Positions 11,849-22,528 of a stretch of DNA of 64,000 nucleotides are shown here, piece after piece. The DNA is from Agapanthus africanus. Taxonomy: Eukaryota; Streptophyta; Magnoliopsida; Asparagales; Amaryllidaceae. Where the stretch lies: positions 593,968,410-594,032,409 of the forward strand of contig CM057344.1 in assembly GCA_030015575.1 (NCBI GenBank), read 5' to 3'. The notes beneath the pieces were generated by a model. The model searched no databases. It had not been told where the DNA came from and worked only from the letters and a program-made list of their open reading frames with translations. Each line of letters starts with the position of its first letter. Position 1 is the first letter of the stretch. A program made the position numbers and the translations under genes.

Positions 11849-13241
11849 TTTTTAATATATATTATATTTCTAGAAATCTCATTTTCTTAAGATTTTGTAT
11901 TTTGTAAATCTTTCGAGACCGAATGCCCCTTGCGGGGGTCTGAATCTCGCACTGCTAAGCCCAGGGACGTGCGATAATCCACACCATTCCAATCGGGTTC
12001 CTAAAAATGGGTTGTAGCGGCGCTTTGCAAAGATTTATTTAAAAATACTAAATCTTGTAAAAATGGTTTTATTAGTAAGGGTATTTATATGTAAATGTTC
12101 ATTTCCCGTATTCTATGTTCCCAAAAAGTATTGTGCTATGTTTCATATGAGTGTTGTGAGGAGGTAGGTTATTATCTCGTGATCTAACTTAAAGGTATAA
12201 CAAGATTGTGATGATTTACTGTCAAAATGAAACTACATGGTATTTTACTGAAAAGGAGCGATAAAAGTTACAAAATGATATAGATTGTCATGAAACTTGC
12301 TCAACATGTTTGTTAATGATTAATAGTCAACATGTAATGGTTTAATAGGGTTGTGCTTAAGAAAAGTGGGATTTTTAGAAAGAAACCGAATCGAAAATCG
12401 GTTTGATTCCAATTCCTTCGGGTTTTATTAAAAGATGTTTTTAGAGTAGCAAAGGAGAGAGGGAGGTGAGACTTACGGGTTTAGAGGTTAGGAGAAAGGA
12501 AGAGGGAACTGAAGGATGTGCCGGTGCGTCGTTTCGTCGCCGGGAGCTCCTAAGCTTGTCGTCGGAAAATCGCCGAAGCTTTCGCCTTTTTGCTAACTTG
12601 AATTGTACCCAAATTCTCTATAGTTTTCTTGAGAGTTTTGAGCAGAATTTTTGGAGTGAGGGGGTGTGTCTAGGGATTATATTTATAGAGTAAGGCTAAG
12701 GTTAGGGTTAGGTGAAGGGTTGTAAAGAAAAAATGTATTAAATTGTAATAAAATGTATTAAAATAGAGTAATTAGGGTTTTAAAGAGTCTCTGGAACCGA
12801 TCCAAGAAAGTTAAGTGTGCAGGAGTACAGGGGAGACCAAAAGGCTACTTTTTCGTGTTGGGGACTCGGCGGTCTGGCCGAGTCGCCGGCCGACTCGGCC
12901 GATCCCGGCCGAGTCCGGTGCCCGAAGTGTCCCTTGCCGCTTTATTATCCCTCTGGCACAGTTAGTTTATTATGTGTAGTGGGGTTTTTGTGAGTTGTGC
13001 ACGTGTAAACCCTTGGTATTCTAAAAATTCAAAATAAAACAATATTAAAAATAATGTGGGGTATGGGATTTGAACTCTGGTGGCTTGGTTCAGCAGTGCA
13101 AGGTATTACCAATGAGCTACAAGCTCCTTCTTGTAATTAAAAAGCAAAACAAGTATTTATGGTACTCACAAAAATGTAATTACTCCAAGTATACATCAAC
13201 TTTTAAATAAATCTTTGTACACTAAAATTGGAGTTGTTACA
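10361..13241 (-). repeat. 5' LTR of element B (full length)
   Basis: Plus-strand edges TG (10361) and CA (13240-13241) give a 2881-bp LTR. The inner edge begins 'TGTCACGCCCCG'. No clear match to the usual initiator-Met primer site follows it on the minus strand. It contains a TATA box on the minus strand at 12680-12687 and an AT run at 11806-11840. It carries no gene. Confidence 0.85.
12680..12687 (-). promoter_or_regulatory. TATA box, right LTR of element B
   Basis: TATAAATA on the minus strand in the 5' LTR, equivalent to 4798-4805. This copy would drive the element's genomic RNA. Confidence 0.5.
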
Positions 13242-13615
13242 CTTAGATCATAGATCTAAAGAGATCTTTTTTTAGGGTTTCTTAACCCATTAATGAAGAA
13301 CTCTTAGAGTCTCTAAGATTTGTATTTCAGATCTTCAAAAATCTTAGGGTTTTACCTCTGTAAAGAGCTTTGCTTTTTAGGGTTCTGATGGCTTGTTCCA
13401 TCGTTTTCGCAGAGTATAGCCCTTTAGAATTTTTAGGGTATTTTTATTCCCCTCATAATTAGAGTTGACAGATATCACTCCTGTTTGCAGAGCGTTGCTC
13501 TCGAGGGAGTTTAACTCCTTGGCCCGAGGAGTCTCTCATTAAATGAGGATCTTTTTTAGGATTTCTTCTTTAATGAGTGATTGTCTCATCAATGATGAGC
13601 CGTCACCTTGATTTT
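13242..13615 (-). repeat. Remnant of the Tat-1 3' LTR
   Basis: A palindrome-rich stretch in the same style as the other Tat LTRs (for example AGATCTAAAGAGATCT and GAACTCTTAGAGTC), bordered on the left by the Tekay LTR and on the right by a purine tract. It has no clear match in 40540-43119, so it may be the U3 edge missing from the right LTR. Assignment is by position and style. Confidence 0.45.
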
Positions 13616-13632
13616 GTGGGTCCCCCTTGGTC
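13616..13632 (-). other. Polypurine tract of Tat-1
   Basis: On the minus strand this reads GACCAAGGGGGACCC, just before the LTR remnant. The exact LTR edge is uncertain. Confidence 0.4.
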
Positions 13633-13712
13633 TCTTTCCGCTGCATTGCAGTCTGGTACAAATTTAAAGTACCAAGTGTCAGAATTTGGACTGTAACATT
13701 GACAGCTAATCC

Positions 13713-15641
13713 TTGTTCTTTTTCGCGCAGGTACTATTTCTTTTGACACTTCTTTTCTATTTGTTCGTCCGGAGAGCGCAATTGCTGACGCGCCCGTGGA
13801 TAGGGAAGTCTTCGCGCTCATTAAAGATCATGACCCGGAGCAGAAATCTCTTCATCTATAAGGGTCGTGGTACAATCAAATCATCCAGGGTCGGCGTAGT
13901 TTTTCTTGTGCAGCACCTTCGGAGCCCATTTCAGCGATTCACCACGCCGACTCACCCCAGTGAACTATGCCGTAGAGGAGGTCAACTGGACTTCGGAGGG
14001 TCGCCTTCAGCCCTCTATGGCCTCGATACCCGTACAGCCGCCGATGGCTTTAGATATTCTGGGGTGGCGCATATGTCAAGGCGAGTCGCACCCTTAGGGA
14101 CAGCCATACATGATAGGCTTGACTCCTCGCCATTCAGCCGGGTACTTGCAGTGGGCTCAATACATCTTGTCGGCCAAGAAATCACCGAACTAAAGCTCGG
14201 GTTGTACCCCGCAATTTACGCGTCTCTTTTCCAGTATTCCACGCCCCGTGTATGGTGGGTCAAAGCTTTCTTAGAACAATGGAATATCCCGACTCACACA
14301 TTCCTTCTATCAGATCGGGAAGTTTCAATCTCCTTGGAGGAGTTCACGGAGATCTCTGGCTTACCCGTCAGGGGAGAACATTACGAGGAGCTTCTTCCTC
14401 CTAACGAGCACATTTTTGCCACCAAATCAGTGGTGATGGGCCTTATCCCGGAGAATACCATTCAACATCAATTCCCAAGTCTGATCAAGGTGTTGAAAAT
14501 TTACGAAAGTCTATTTCTAAAGTCTGAAGGGCATGGAGTCAGCTTCACAGACTTCATCGTTCGCTTTCTTCATCCAGAAGTCTTATCAAAACAAGCTGCA
14601 AAATTCGCCAAGCTTGACGACCCGTTTGGTTTTAGTTTGGATAATCAGCTGACGGCGGAAGCAAATCAGAAGAATTTCTTCCTCCCGAATACCCCGGTCG
14701 TCCCCTTTGCAGAGCTCGCAGCTTCAGACATCGACAAAGAGGGGTTCTTTTTGGGGTTCCTTGGTCTATGGTTAAGCTGGTTTGTGCTCCTAATGCACCC
14801 TTGCCATAAGAGGCCATCCGTCTTCTATCCGGATCACCGAATGGTTGTTGGGATGCGAGTGGCCGTAGGGATCGCTGGGCTAGCTCACCTGTATCATGGC
14901 CTCAGCTTAGCGGCAGACACCACTCAGCCGGGGGTGCAGCCCGTGAATCTCCCACTGCATTATTTCACGTCATGGATCGAGTTGCATGTGCTCGGCGCTT
15001 TCGGAGTCCATAAACGGCCCCGTTTCTACGACAGTTATAATTTTCCTCGGGTCATGTTCCTAGTGGACGCTTCTGCTTTAGATCTGTCACAGCGAGAGGC
15101 TCGGGGCCTGGTCCTTCGCCCGCGTATGGTCGGGGATGGCATGACCTTTGTCGATAAGGTCTTAACTATCGGTAAGGAATCCAGTAAAACGGTGCAGCCG
15201 TTGCGCGACACCTTCAAAGACGGGGCTCCTATATTGAAGGCTCGGGAGATCCTGCATTTGTATTCGATCAGGCCGGAATTTTTAGTGTTCAGGCAGAACA
15301 ACTCAGCGCTTTTCATGAGGTACAATCCGCACCGTTTCGCTCAACAATCGAGTTACGATCAGGGTGTCCCGCTAGAGGCCTTTTTAGCTGAGCCGGTTGC
15401 TATGGAAGAGGGTATCCGCAGCGCGTTGCACCATTTCATGCGGCTAAATACCGGGTCCAACTTTTTTATCAGTGAGCCGAGCTGCGTTCCGAAAGCCTCG
15501 AACGCATACGTGGCGTGGAACCAGCATGCGACGGGTGCTATCATTAGGGAAGAAAAGCGGTTGTTGCTTGATCGTAAGGGTGCAGCCTCTGCTGGTAATC
15601 CAGCTGTCACTTTAAAGCGACGGACCGTTGTTCGTCCTTAA
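13713..15641 (+). CDS. Antisense plant-mobile-domain (PMD) protein, main open block
   Basis: A 642-codon open frame, antisense to Tat-1. From about residue 165 it carries a PMD-like core: 'YSTPRVWWVKAFLEQW', 'TFLLSDREVSISLEEFTEISGLPVRG' and 'LPPNEHIF', then 'FLGFLGLWLSWFVL' and 'PLHYFTSWIELH'. PMD proteins include host MAIN/MAIL1 and transposon-borne copies. Extra ORFs with this domain lying antisense between pol and the 3' LTR are known in Tat-lineage elements. Role unknown. The first ~60 residues look unlike the family, and a start at the Met near 13830 is equally possible. The frame is long for a fossil, so selection may have kept it. The alternative, an unrelated host gene, is less likely given its position. 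Confidence 0.75.
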   Translation: MFFFAQVLFLLTLLFYLFVRRAQLLTRPWIGKSSRSLKIMTRSRNLFIYKGRGTIKSSRVGVVFLVQHLRSPFQRFTTPTHPSELCRRGGQLDFGGSPSALYGLDTRTAADGFRYSGVAHMSRRVAPLGTAIHDRLDSSPFSRVLAVGSIHLVGQEITELKLGLYPAIYASLFQYSTPRVWWVKAFLEQWNIPTHTFLLSDREVSISLEEFTEISGLPVRGEHYEELLPPNEHIFATKSVVMGLIPENTIQHQFPSLIKVLKIYESLFLKSEGHGVSFTDFIVRFLHPEVLSKQAAKFAKLDDPFGFSLDNQLTAEANQKNFFLPNTPVVPFAELAASDIDKEGFFLGFLGLWLSWFVLLMHPCHKRPSVFYPDHRMVVGMRVAVGIAGLAHLYHGLSLAADTTQPGVQPVNLPLHYFTSWIELHVLGAFGVHKRPRFYDSYNFPRVMFLVDASALDLSQREARGLVLRPRMVGDGMTFVDKVLTIGKESSKTVQPLRDTFKDGAPILKAREILHLYSIRPEFLVFRQNNSALFMRYNPHRFAQQSSYDQGVPLEAFLAEPVAMEEGIRSALHHFMRLNTGSNFFISEPSCVPKASNAYVAWNQHATGAIIREEKRLLLDRKGAASAGNPAVTLKRRTVVRP

Positions 15642-18273
15642 GAGAAGCTGCTGCGGTTGCGATGCCGCGCGCCTTTATTGAGAAGCCTCTACCCCGTGTT
15701 CCTGTAGAAACGGCAGCTGCAGCTTCCCCGGAGTCTGGAGTGGGTACAGAAATCGGGACTCGTCGCCCAAAAATGCCCGTTAAGCGCAAGCTTTTGCCAT
15801 CGGCTGCAGGCGTTCGCTCGCAAAAGAAGAAGAAGTCGTTGTTTTCTGCCGACGTCGTACTCGGCCAGGAGCCCCATGCTCCCTACAGCGAGGGTTTGTG
15901 CGAGTATGGGACCAATAAGGGTTTATTCATCGCGCCTGCGGATGATACCGATCTCCCGACTGCCCTTGTGGCCTCCGAGCGATTGGCTCGTGAAGAAGCG
16001 GCGTTGATCACCATCGCGAAGTCAGGTATACTTTAGGTTTTTTTTTGTTCATTCCTTCCTTATTATTATGTTTTTACTAATGTCCTTTTTATTCAACAGG
16101 TATTTCTGCCGAAGAGGCTCTCGCGGCTTCCATCAAGACATTCGAGGAGGAAGAGAGGCTCCGCGCTTCTTTGGGTCTTGGTATAATTCGGCTCATTGTT
16201 CCTTCATTTCTTTTTTTCTTTATTCGTGGTCTGACCCTCTCCTTTATTGCAGGGACTACCTTGATTCAAGTTATCCCGAGTGCGGTGCCGATCCCAAGTG
16301 GTGATGCGGCGACGCTTCCAGAGCCAGCTATTGTGGCCCCAGCTCCTCCAACATTACCACAGGAGGCTTCGCTAAAGCAGCCGATGACAGACGCTGTAAC
16401 GGCTCCAGAGACAGAACCTGGTTCGGACGATGACGTCCTTTTAACGGAGGTCTTGAGGAGATCAGCTCTCATGGCCCAAACTGGAAGGAAACGCAGGAAG
16501 CGCACGGCGAAGGAACGTGATACCGCTTTGGCTGTAGGTGCAGGCTCAAGCACCACTCCATCTGTCACTATTCCTTCAGAGGGTGCTCCAGCTGCCCTGT
16601 CTACCGCCCATAGACAGGTTGCACGCGCGGCTCAAGAGGCAACCCAGAATCTTTCTCAAGGTAACGTAATGCCCGATTTTTTTTATTAGAACTCGATCTG
16701 CAAATTCTTATACATCATATCCCGAAGGGCCAAGTCCTGGCGATGAGATGGCAGGCGAGACGATGGTAACCACAGAGCCCGAAGTGGATACTCTCTCTCA
16801 GGAGTCGGGACTGCCCAAACCGCCGCTCTTTCCCCTTGTGGTTCCCTGGTATCGGCGGGCATCGCGAGTGTCACGACGGCCCTTGTCGAATTAGGGGATG
16901 AAGCCATGGGCACACAAACTACTCCTCTGAGGGAGAGCGAATAAGCCGTTACGCCTGGTGATGCTTCCATCGTGGCTTTGGTTGGTGACCCATCAGGTAA
17001 TTCTTGAGTCACTGTTCTTTTTATTTCACAATTCCGTTCAACTTCTCCTGACGATGTTTTGTTTGTAGGTGCAGCGAACATTGAAATTGTTCCATCTGAA
17101 GCACCTCCGGTTGCCGCCATGACGGTTGTTGTCCCCTTGCCTTCTCCTATGTCCTCCGAAATGCTGGAAAGTATAGCTTCGTGATTTATTTAGTTTAACT
17201 ATGAACACCGTCTTCCTTGTACTGACCGTGTATTTTCGCAACTCTACAGGAGTCCTTTTCGACCATTTATACCAAGTGTTGAACCCGCACTTCTCATTCC
17301 AGTCGGAAGTCACTCCGCTCGCTGGTACTGGTTAGTATATCCTTCAGCTATTGTTTCTTTCTTTCTTTTATGAATAGCCGTACTGTTGCTAAGTCTTCCT
17401 TGTATTGGTCGCAGCGTCACGGATCGGAGGAGGGGACGAGAGAATAGCCACGCCTCCGGTACTCCCAATCTTGCCATCTACCACAGCCGGTATAACAGAC
17501 TCTATTGCTCATGTATTTTTCTTTACCTCCAGAGTTGACATTTGACCATAATTTGTTCTGCAGCAATCGCACCGGCTCCAGCTCCCTTCGTGTCTCGGAT
17601 CCCAATGCCGGTAAGGCCTTTTTCTAAACGCCCATCTTCCAGGGGAGCTGCGGCTAGCCTGCGAATGTTGAGCGGGTTCATCGAGGATCTTGACGCCGAG
17701 GCCCTCGCATTCGCTGCTGATTTTGCTGCTGAGGTTAATCCTATGTTGGCGACGCTCGTGAACTTCCATGGAGAAGTCGTCGTCGAGTCTTGGGTTAATT
17801 ACTGCAGAAAGATCGAGCCTTTCCTGCATGAGATTGAGCTCAAGCGTCTCGCTCCTGAAGTATTAGTTTTGAACTCCCAGCGGGCTGCATGGGTTGAGAA
17901 GAGTGTTCCTTTCCTTCGCCATTTTGAACAAGAGGCGATCCTAAGACGGAAGGAACGTGAGGCGGCTTCCATCGAGTCTGTCCAATTGCGTGCCCAGGTC
18001 GAAGCGAACGCTGCGCAGCTGAAAGCTATTTTTGAAGGCCTCCAACGACGTATTTCTGACGGGCTGGTACTGAGGCAGAAGCTCGTCTTCACTGAGCGGG
18101 TTACACAGAGTCGTGAAGTTGCTTAGTAGGAAATCGATGAGAAACTTTCATCATGTTTGCAGCAACGGGCTCGAATTGAAGCGGAGTTGGCCACGGCGGC
18201 TGACCATGAAAAGGAGTTGAGAGGAGTGCGCGAGCGGCTTGCTGACTTACTGAAGTTGCCTCCTTCTCAGTAG
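15642..18273 (+). CDS. Downstream exon-like blocks of the antisense PMD gene
   Basis: Further plus-strand open blocks (within about 15660-16040, 16170-16690 and 17540-18130) are separated by short T-rich intervals bordered by GT and AG, as in plant introns. Their translations are alanine, proline and threonine-rich, with a basic 'GRKRRKRTAKERD' stretch near 16490 that could be a nuclear localisation signal. They end in a helical, charged stretch ('FEQEAILRRKEREAASIESV' and on) that looks like a coiled coil. A stop lies at 18271-18273 and an AATAAA signal at 18374-18379. A PMD followed by a coiled coil is common in plant annotation. Treated as a captured, probably decaying gene. Confidence 0.55.
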
Positions 18274-18882
18274 CCATCTTTGTATCGACTGAAAATTTGT
18301 AATCTATGAATAACATGCATTCATTCATTTTTTTATTCTTTTATATGATGTATTTTGTACTCATGAATTCATGAATAAAAGACACATTTTTTTATCTTGT
18401 ACTATCACTCTTTGTTGTGTCATTGGCATGTTACTTTAGCAAATGTGGCCTGTAGATAGTAGATAGCATTCCATCTTAATCTCCTTGTAGGGTATCGATG
18501 GCTTAAGAAACATGTTCAGTTCTGCTGCCTAAGACTTTTCAACTTTATGAGCCGTGAGGGTCTCATAAAGACTTTTCTCCCTACAGTCAAAAGGATCTCG
18601 TAGGTGTAATTTCTCCTTAGGGGTTGTGAGGACTCCTAAGTGCGTTTTCTCTTGAGAGTCGTAAGGATCTCACAAGAGAATTTTTCCCTTTTACAAGTCA
18701 AGAGGACTTGTAAGTGGTTGTTTCCCTCCTTGTCGAGATTCAACATTGGAGAGTGTGACCTGTGAATAGTATACAATGGCCCATCTTGGACCGACTTGCA
18801 GGGTCCCAACGCTTAGGAAACAGGTCTTTATCCCTAATGCCTAAGGCTTTCCCCTACGAGTTGAGATGAATCGAGGGATTAT

Positions 18883-19600
18883 TGGTTGACTTGTTTCCGC
18901 TTTCTGCGGTGTCGGGGTTGACTTGCTCCGCTTTCTGCGGTATCGGGGTTGACTTGCTTAGATTTCTGCGGTGTCGGGGTCGACTTGCTCAGCTTTCTGC
19001 GGTGTCGGGGTCGACTTGCTCCGCTTTCTGCGGCGTCGGGGTCGACTTGCTCCGCTTTCTGCGGCGTCGGGGTCGACTTGCTTCGCTTTCCGCGGCGTCA
19101 GGGACTTCCTCCGCTTTCCGCGGTGTTGGGGTCGACTTGCTCCGCTTTCTGCAGTGTCGGGTCGACTTGCTCCGCTTTCTGCGGCGTCGGGGTCGACTTG
19201 CTCCGCTTTCTGCGGCGTCGGGGTCGACTTGCTCCGCTTTCCGCGGCGTCGGGGTCGACTTGCTTCGCTTTCCGCGACGTCAGGGACTTCCTCCGCTTTC
19301 CGCGGTGTTGGGGTCGACTTGCTCCGCTTTCTGCAGTGTCGGGTCGACTTGCTCCGCTTTCTGCGGTGTTGGGGTTGACTTGCTCCGCTTTCCGTGGTGT
19401 CGGGATTGACTTGCTCTGCTTTCCGCGGTGTCGTGGTCGACTTGCTCCGCTTTCTGCGATGTCGTGGTCGACTTGCTCTGCTTTCTGCGGTGTCGTGGTC
19501 GACTTGCTCCTCTTTCTGCGGTGTCGAAATCGACTTGCTCCGCTTTCTGCGGTGTCGGGGTCGACTTGCTCCGCTTTCTGCGGTATCGAGGTTGACTTTA
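18883..19600. repeat. 31-bp minisatellite in the Tat-1 3' region
   Basis: About 23 units of roughly 31 bp, core CCGCTTTCTGCGG between CGACTTGCT and TGTCGGGGT. Each unit is self-complementary (CCGC with GCGG, CGAC with GTCG). A 182-bp block is duplicated inside (copies of 'gggacttcct' at 19101 and 19283), showing higher-order amplification. Long open frames of 130-230 codons in several frames are by-products of stop-free units, not genes. Confidence 0.9.
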
Positions 19601-19829
19601 GGTTGTCTGAACCGTAGAGTCTTAGAACTAGGGATTGTGCTGTAACTCTGATTGGTGATGCTGATGTTGCCATTGAGATCTGACTCTCTCTTTGACAGAG
19701 TCTGTCGGGAAATGTGGTCCCCTTTTCGTTTACGCCCATGGATTGTATACAGGGGTCAGTATGGACTCGCCTGTAGGGCAGAAGTTTCATTCTTTCATCA
19801 TTTTCATTTTTTTTATTTTCTTCCGCGAT

Positions 19830-20065
19830 GCTCTATCATTTCAGCTTTTTATATCGCGAAAGTCGTGACTTCCCAATCATTTCGGCTATTTTTCGCGGTG
19901 TCCAATCATTTCGGCTATTTTCTTTTTACTCGCTGCTTTTTATTGCGAGTTGCCCAATCATTTCGGCTATTTTTGTATGCATATCTTTTACTTGCTGATT
20001 TTGTTGCAAGTTGCCCCATCATTTCGGCTATTTCATATGCATTTGTAGCTCGCTGACTTTTTGCT
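19830..20065 (-). repeat. Hairpin plus conserved 15-20 nt box, repeated about five times
   Basis: The box ATCATTTCGGCTATTT recurs at about 19875-20035, each time preceded by a short inverted repeat. Two of these are ACTCGC/GCGAGT (19928-19933 with 19945-19950) and ACTTGC/GCAAGT (19990-19995 with 20006-20011), differing by a compensatory pair change. Confidence 0.65.
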
Positions 20066-21188
20066 GTGAGTATGGAACTTGGAATCTGATGCCAATCTTA
20101 GTATCAGCATCGCTGCGACTGGAATATTGTCAGGAGCGAATCATCATTTGCCGTGAAAGGACTTGGAATTTGATACCGATTCAAGCATCAGCATCGCTAC
20201 CGCTGGGAGATTGCCAGGAGCGAATCATCATTTACCTTTGTTAACTTGAACAAAGGTGGCTTATCAAACAGTGTTAGGATCCTGTCGACTAAGGCTTTTG
20301 ACTTCATGAGCCGTAATGGTCTCATAAAGATGTTTCTCTCTGCGAGTCATGAGGATCTCGTAGGTGCGTTTTCTCCTTAGAAATCGTGAGGATTCTTAAG
20401 TGTATGGTCTCTTATAAGTTGTAAGGATCTTACAAGAGCGGTTTCTCCTTATAAGTCGAGAGAACTTACAAGTGTCGTTCACCACATGAGGACATTCCTC
20501 GTCGTTGGTGGAACTCGGTTGGGGAAATGTTTATTTATGCACGTGGATTGTATACAAGAGCCAGAATTGGACTGCCTGTAGGGAAAATTGGGGTGTATGA
20601 CGGCTTAAGAACAGGTTTAGATCCCTGTAGCTTAAGGCTTTTTGAATCCTATGAGCCGTGAGGGTCTCATAGAGGAATTCTCCTTACGAGTCGTGGGGTT
20701 CTCGCAAGTGCATTTTCTCCATAGGAATCGTGGGGATTCCTATGTGTGTTGCTCCTTCGTGAGTCGTAAGGATCTCACTCAGGTATTTTCTCCTTATAAG
20801 GTCGAGAGGACCTTGTGAGTGCTCATGACAGTTTTTTTACGAGATTGCGCCCTTTCGGGTTTTCACAAACTCGTCGGCAGTCCTGCTGTTTTTACTCACG
20901 GCGCCCTTTCGGGTTTTCATCCGTGCCCATTCTGCTTGTGGACGTACCTTTTTTTTTATTTTTTTTTGCCACGTTAGCCTAAGGATGCTGCGATTCGTAG
21001 TAGTTTAAGGACGTTTCGGTCCGTAGCTAGTTTTAGGCCATTACGGTCCGTCGTTAGTTTAGGGACGTTTCGGTCCATAAGGATTTTGAAGCAATGTTTC
21101 GCCGGATACTACTTATAGAGTTTGGGCTTAGGAAGATAGCGAGCGGACATAGGCGTCGTCATCTATCGTTGACCTGGGCCGTGACTCG

Positions 21189-22528
21189 TCAGGCGTAGTA
21201 TTTTTTCAGGAACTGGCCGTTTATTGGCCTGAAGGGTCTTTCACCATGCATATCCATGAGCAAGTAAGCCCCACCTTGGTAGACTTTGTCTATGATGTAC
21301 GGGCTCTCATAGTTCAGCTCGAATTTTCCCCGTTTGGCACGATTGGGGATCATAGGTCTCTTGACCACTAGCACAAGTTCGCCTTGGTGGAATGTTCTCG
21401 GCCTAGTTAATTTTTCGTATGAGCACGTCATCTTTGCTTTGTAAGCTTCTAGGTTATGCTGGGCCATGAGACGAGTTTCATCGAGGGCGTCGAGCTCCTC
21501 AAGCCGAAGCTGAGCATTCTCTTCATCTGTTAATTCGTAATGAACCACCACTCATAGAGAGGGTAGCTCTATCTCCAAGGGGAGTACTGCTTCCGTGCCG
21601 AATACCAACGCAAATAGAGTTGTATTTGTGGCCGTTTTGAACGTGGTCCGGTAAGCCCAGAGAGCTTCATGCAGTCTCTCATGCCAGTCCTTTTTATTTT
21701 TGGACACCGTCTTCTTTATGATCTTTGTCAAGGTCTTATTGAAAGCCTCAGCTAGACCATTAGCTCGGTGATTATAGACCGAAGAGTATCTCCAGTTTAT
21801 ATTATGCTGCTGTGCGAAGCGGCTGATTCTGTGAATTCTGTAGGCCAGCCCGTTATCGGAAATAATCCGTCGTGGAGTACCGAACCGATAGATGACGTGT
21901 GTCTTGAAGAAATGGAGAATATTCTCTGTCTTCACTTCTCTTAGCGGTACTGCTTCTACCCACTTGGAGAAATAATCAGTTGTCGCCAATATGAACCGAT
22001 GTCTTTTGGATGACACTGGTTCGATGGGCCCGATTATGTCGGTTCCCCACATTTCGAACGGCCAGCTAGCCACTATTGGGTGTAGCGGGTTTGGATGCTG
22101 GTAGATGAAGTCTCCATGAATTTGGCATGAGTGGCACTGCTTCGAGTATTCGAGGCAGTCCTGAATCATCGTGGGCCAATAGTAGCCCATCCTTTTGATC
22201 TTCAGCAACTGTAGAGTCCGTCATGAGTTTCTTAGACGACTCTCCTTGCTTTTTCCGGCCCTAGGCATCTCAGCCATAAAGAGTCGAACGATCTCTTATA
22301 TAGAGTATCATTGACGAAGGCGAAAGACAGAGCTCTTTTCATGAGCTGATGTCTTGAGGATGCATCTTCAGGTGTTCGATGGAATTTGAAGTAGTCTATA
22401 AAGACTTCTCTCCAATCCTTAGCCTTTTCTTGGTCTTCTATTTGTAGGACCATTTGCTTGGTCGCTTCCTTTTCTTTAAACGACTCCAGAGATATTTCTG
22501 CCGGTGCAAGAACCCGATGGCTTCGCAC
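21189..22528 (-). pseudogene. Tat-1 integrase
   Basis: Fossil block. The HHCC-type N-terminus ends in 'CLEYSKQCHSCQIHGDFIYQ' near 22110-22170. The catalytic core shows 'MWGTDIIGPIEPV' near 22040, 'ISDNGLAYRIHRISRFA' near 21840 and 'NHRANGLAEAFNKTL' near 21750, placing D, D and E. The C-terminal part ('GELVLVVKRPMIPNRAKRGKFELNYESPYIIDKVYQGG', in separate stretches) matches the Tat-type tail also seen in Tat-2 near 54350-54470. Broken. Confidence 0.85.

Larger units (their letters stand above)
2698..13241 (-). mobile_element. Tekay-like (chromovirus) Ty3/gypsy element (element B)
   Basis: Minus-strand element with its 5' LTR on the right (10361-13241) and 3' LTR on the left (2698-5368, truncated at its outer edge). 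Reading leftwards the parts are gag with a zinc knuckle, protease, reverse transcriptase, RNase H, integrase and a chromodomain-like tail. This order and the chromodomain are typical of the Tekay/Del group of chromoviruses. The copy is broken, with roughly ten or more breaks. The two LTRs differ by about 3-4% in the part compared by eye, suggesting a fairly recent insertion. A target duplication cannot be tested because the left end is lost. Confidence 0.85.
18274..21188 (-). other. Long noncoding 3' region of Tat-1
   Basis: Between integrase and the antisense gene, about 2.9 kb without a credible gene. It contains a 31-bp minisatellite (18883-19600), hairpin arrays (18545-18720, 20290-20480 and 20640-20820), a block repeating CCAATCATTTCGGC (19830-20040), two copies of a ~54-nt module (20103-20152 and 20185-20235), two GTATACAATCCA elements (minus sense, 19739-19750 and 20544-20555) and GGAC-N6-GTCC hairpins (21000-21080). 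Hypervariable, repeat-bearing 3' regions are known in Ogre/Tat elements and can seed satellites. Confidence 0.75.

Noticed and set aside
13713-15641. An ordinary host gene in its own right
   Set aside because: It sits between pol and the 3' LTR remnant of Tat-1 in antisense, a place where Tat elements are known to carry PMD frames. Not fully excluded.
18882-19790. Several overlapping open frames of 130-230 codons on both strands
   Set aside because: They are translations of the 31-bp minisatellite. No codon bias or domain, and the same frames arise from every register of the repeat.
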